Part shown: positions 59,625 through 64,000 of the stretch, one piece after another | Layout: each line of letters starts with the position of its first letter | Numbering within the stretch: position 1 is the first letter of the stretch | Made by a program: the position numbers and the translations under genes | The notes under the pieces: model-generated | Told to the model about the DNA's origin: nothing | The model's input: only the letters and a program-made list of their open reading frames with translations | Databases searched by the model: none | Source: JADMIH01 sp035274425 | GTDB taxonomy: Bacteria > Chloroflexota > Chloroflexia > QHBQ01 > JADMIH01 | Direction of reading: 5' to 3' | Length of the DNA: 64,000 nt | Assembly (NCBI GenBank): GCA_035274425.1 | Contig: DATEOC010000034.1 | Coordinates: 31,093-95,092, forward strand

Positions 59625-59653
59625 TTGCTTGCAACGGAGTATTGTAATATAAT
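59625..59653 (+). promoter_or_regulatory. Sigma-70-type promoter of the radical SAM gene
   Basis: TTGCTT at 59625-59630, 17-bp spacer, TATAAT at 59648-59653. The in-frame TTG at 59653 overlaps the -10 box and cannot be the start. Confidence 0.7.
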
Positions 59654-59685
59654 TGGACACAGCTTCAAGGGAAGGGCAAAAGCTA

Positions 59686-60831
59686 TTGGAAGGGCTTGCG
59701 ACGTTACAGCATAAGCTTGCCAGGCGGCTATTTCGTGAGGACGTAGCCCGCGACGATGGCTATTGCCGCTTCGCGCCGGAGTGGCTGATACTTTGCATCA
59801 ACAACTTCTGCAACCTGAAGTGTCGCATGTGCGATGTTGGCATCGGGGAGCGAGCAAGCGTTTTCTGGGCCAACATGGTAGGGGACGACCCGGGGAATAT
59901 GTCGCTAGACCTGCTGAAGAGGGTCCTCGATGGCGCGGCGGCGTTCAAGCCATTGCCTAAAGTCGGCGTGGCATTCACCGAGCCACTGATACACGTACAG
60001 ATACTCGATTTCTGCAAGGAGATAGTAGAGAGAGGCTTCTTCTGTAGCATCACCACCAACGGTTTCATGCTCCCTCAGCGGGCCGAGAGCCTGGTTGAGA
60101 TAGGCGTTGACGAGATTACCGTGTCGGTGGATGGCCCTCCGGAGGTGCATGACCGGATACGTGGGAGGGCAGGCTCGTTCGAGCGTTTATACAAAGGTAT
60201 AGAGAAGTTGAACGCCGCCAGCGCCATCAGCGGGCGAAAAAGGCCGCGTCTGAATATATCAACTACGATTACCGATTACAGCTACGACCAGCTGCGCGCC
60301 TGCCTGGAAGAGCTTACTCCCCTGAAGCCTGCCAGCATCAACATAGCACACCTGAGCTTCATCACGGACGAAATGGTGTCGGCGCACAATACTGTTTACG
60401 CGGGGGAGCTGTCGGTGGCCCGCTCTTGCCTGGGCGACATGAGCCTCAATAGCATAGACCTCACTCGATTGGCCGAGGAAATCGCCGCAGTGCGCGCCTT
60501 CGCGAGCGAGCACCCCTCCATAGAAGTAACGTTCCACCCCGACCTGGGGACAGTCGAGCAGCTTGAGCGATATTACAGGGAACCGGAAAGCTATATCGGC
60601 GGCAAACGCTGCACCGATCCGTTTAAGATGATGATGGTCAAGACGGACGGGACGGTAATCCCCGCCCACTCGCGCTGCTACAATTACCCGCTAGGCCGGG
60701 TGCAGGACGCACCCCTCGCTGAGATATGGAACAACGCCCGCTATATTGCATTCCGCAGGCTGCTGCACGACGCCGGGGGGACGCTACCCGCGTGTACGAG
60801 GTGTTGCGGGGTGGTGGGAAAGCCTGGGTAG
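59686..60831 (+). CDS. Radical SAM protein with SPASM domain
   Basis: 381 residues. TTG 59686 is preferred, with GGGAAGGG about nine bases upstream. The SAM-binding 4Fe-4S motif is CNLKCRMC. The C-terminal SPASM-like region has KRCTDPF, HSRCYNYPLG and TRCCGVV, which would hold extra clusters. Such enzymes modify peptides or proteins, or act in cofactor synthesis, but no peptide substrate gene is visible next to it. It sits alone between two DUF433/DUF5615 modules on the other strand. The promoter marks it as a separate unit. Confidence 0.83.
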   Translation: MEGLATLQHKLARRLFREDVARDDGYCRFAPEWLILCINNFCNLKCRMCDVGIGERASVFWANMVGDDPGNMSLDLLKRVLDGAAAFKPLPKVGVAFTEPLIHVQILDFCKEIVERGFFCSITTNGFMLPQRAESLVEIGVDEITVSVDGPPEVHDRIRGRAGSFERLYKGIEKLNAASAISGRKRPRLNISTTITDYSYDQLRACLEELTPLKPASINIAHLSFITDEMVSAHNTVYAGELSVARSCLGDMSLNSIDLTRLAEEIAAVRAFASEHPSIEVTFHPDLGTVEQLERYYREPESYIGGKRCTDPFKMMMVKTDGTVIPAHSRCYNYPLGRVQDAPLAEIWNNARYIAFRRLLHDAGGTLPACTRCCGVVGKPG

Positions 60832-60887
60832 GATATAACTCAGCATGGTCTAACATCTCCTCACATAGTGGTCGAAGAGGAATGCGT

Positions 60888-61238
60888 CTACAGAGGCAAG
60901 CGTAAGACCCTACCTTCCCATTCGCCAGGGAAACTTGCTCCTATAGAAATCAGCAACTCTTCGATTGCCTGTCCAATTGATAGGTCTGAGCGTAAGAGGA
61001 TTACCCCAGACATCGGTTGGTCCATCGCTACGCGCTCATTTGCTATATCAGGGACTGTGCTTGCGTCGCTGGTGATTAGCACTCGGCCTTCCTGGGCAGC
61101 CCAGGCCAAAATAATAGCATCGTCCTCTGTCCTTAGACCGACATCTTGCACTCTTAATACGTTTAACTCAGGCTCCCGAAGAAGCAAGCCACGGATCAGC
61201 CTCTTCGAAATATGCTCATCGGTTAGCAGCCTTATCAC
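60888..61238 (-). CDS. DUF5615 PIN-like toxin candidate, second copy
   Basis: 116 residues from GTG 61238, which overlaps the preceding gene's stop (GTGA). IRLLTDEHISKRLIRGLL and GRVLITSDASTVPDIA have the conserved acidic positions. Only distantly similar to the copy at 58982. Confidence 0.82.
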   Translation of the reverse strand: MIRLLTDEHISKRLIRGLLLREPELNVLRVQDVGLRTEDDAIILAWAAQEGRVLITSDASTVPDIANERVAMDQPMSGVILLRSDLSIGQAIEELLISIGASFPGEWEGRVLRLPL

Positions 61239-61591
61239 TGCGTCTTTGACTTGTTTGCCAGCCGTGCCAGTAATCTCTCACGAAACTCCAATGGGCTAAG
61301 CCCTATACTCTCCTGCCACGCCTCTATCTTAGCCCAGACCCTATCCGCGTGGTGCCTACGCTCTTCCATGTAGGCATTTACTTCGTCTTTGTGGTGCAGA
61401 TAATAGCCAAGCACGGTGTGAATGTCACCCAGGTCGAGCGTATCATAATCATCGGCAATCTCTTCAGCCGTAGAGCCATCGAGGTAGGCCAGGACTACTA
61501 GTTCGAGCATAACTCTGGTATCCGCTACGTAGATCGTGCCGCTTGAGTCTATTCGCAACGGTAGGGGATCGCTCTTGATTGCAAGTACCAT
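61235..61591 (-). CDS. DUF433 antitoxin-like protein, second copy
   Basis: 118 residues from ATG 61591 with SD GGAG; an upstream in-frame start at 61633 lacks one. TIYVADTRVMLELVVLAYLD, SAEEIADDYDTLDLGDIHTV-like pattern and YYLHHKDEVNAYM are DUF433 features; a C-terminal helical tail is longer than in the first copy. Coupled to the DUF5615 gene. Confidence 0.82.
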   Translation of the reverse strand: MVLAIKSDPLPLRIDSSGTIYVADTRVMLELVVLAYLDGSTAEEIADDYDTLDLGDIHTVLGYYLHHKDEVNAYMEERRHHADRVWAKIEAWQESIGLSPLEFRERLLARLANKSKTQ

Positions 61592-61623
61592 GTGTGATTC
61601 TCCTCTGCTTTGCAGATAAAGGC

Positions 61624-61654
61624 AGAGGCCCAAACGTCTTCACGTTGAGCCTCT
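61624..61654 (-). terminator. Hairpin after fusA
   Basis: AGAGGC pairs with GCCTCT and AACGT with ACGTT around a CTTC loop, followed on the minus strand by CTGCCTTTAT. It separates fusA from the DUF433 gene. Confidence 0.5.
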
Positions 61655-61688
61655 ACCAGCATACCACTATAGCGTTGTCCTGTCTAAT

Positions 61689-63764
<2,076 letters not shown>

Positions 63765-64000
63765 AGTATTATTCCTCCGTTTTTGTGAAAGGGTCTATTT
63801 TTTGGCGTTCAGTATCAATTATACCAGATTTTAAGAGAGTATGCACTTTACACTATTTCGGGGAGTGACTAAAAGAGAAGACACAGATTATTCTTGAGAC
63901 GAGGATTAGCAAAGATAGCACGCTGGCGACGGTTGTAGTGCCAAACGAACAAGCGTAACGTCCGCCGTAGCGCCACGATGCACCGGGAGAAACATCGGCT
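63765..64000. other. Non-coding region upstream of fusA
   Basis: 236 bases to the window edge with no convincing gene. TATAAT on the minus strand at 63823-63818 with a weak -35. rpsG and rpsL are not visible in the window. Confidence 0.6.
63818..63823 (-). promoter_or_regulatory. -10 box of fusA
   Basis: TATAAT on the minus strand, about 55 bp before the GTG start. -35 poorly matched (GTGCAT at 17 bp). Confidence 0.5.

Noticed and set aside
63841..64000. rpsG, rpsL or tuf at the right edge
   Set aside because: No open frame with matching motifs; the fragment reads as non-coding.

Overview
The window looks like a chromosomal segment of a Chloroflexota-type bacterium. I infer this from mixed evidence: SLH-domain surface proteins with Thr-Pro linkers, an F420-type luciferase-like oxidoreductase, zinc-binding S4/S14/L24, a bacterial alpha-2-macroglobulin, a leaderless-type gene start and a moderately GC-rich sequence. 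No 16S rRNA is present, so the assignment is tentative.

Layout. 1-8.3 kb: a very large alpha-2-macroglobulin (minus, running off the left edge) and two divergent GT9 glycosyltransferases. 8.3-12.4 kb: an antitoxin/PIN toxin pair in one operon with a lamin-tail protein, a small acidic protein and a GT-C-like membrane protein. 12.4-16 kb: two minus-strand membrane proteins that seem to share a TM domain, the larger one fused to an alpha/beta hydrolase. 16-18 kb: a DegS-like soluble histidine kinase and a Flp-type pilin. 18-21 kb: moaA, moaD and moaE, split by two unknown plus-strand genes. 21-28.4 kb: a kelch/SLH surface protein, an MFS transporter, a secreted beta-helix protein and the F420 oxidoreductase. 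28.4-33.2 kb: a ComEC-like metallo-beta-lactamase protein with DUF3006, and a three-gene ABC-2 exporter. 33.2-37.6 kb: a Tat-exported gamma-glutamyltransferase-like enzyme and a seven-repeat propeller/SLH surface protein. 37.7-58.6 kb: a minus-strand S10-spc-alpha super-cluster of 33 genes from rpsJ to rpsI, including secY, adk, map, infA, rpoA and truA. 58.9-64 kb: two DUF433/DUF5615 toxin-antitoxin-type modules on either side of a radical SAM/SPASM gene, then fusA; tuf is not in its usual place.

The most striking feature is in the spacers. About 37 sites carry arrays of 7-bp repeats. There are roughly a dozen different heptamer families (TTTTGAA, GGACGAC, TTCGGAT, AGAAGTT, GTTCAAA, GGGGTCG, GCAGAAG, GTGATGC, CGCACTC and others). 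In most arrays the left half carries one family and the right half carries its reverse complement, giving a 65-90 nt hairpin. Nearly every co-transcribed spacer longer than about 60 bp in the ribosomal cluster holds one, while the two spacers with consensus promoters do not. The same heptamers also run into reading frames and encode tails, linkers and loops. The nearest class I know is the cyanobacterial STRR heptamer repeats; the consistent hairpin layout and family switching here deserve follow-up.

Within the ribosomal cluster there are consensus TTGACA-17-TATAAT promoters before rpsJ (with a 250-nt structured leader) and before infA. Several proteins there (RpoA, S3, S5, L4, L5, S17) carry long low-complexity extensions.
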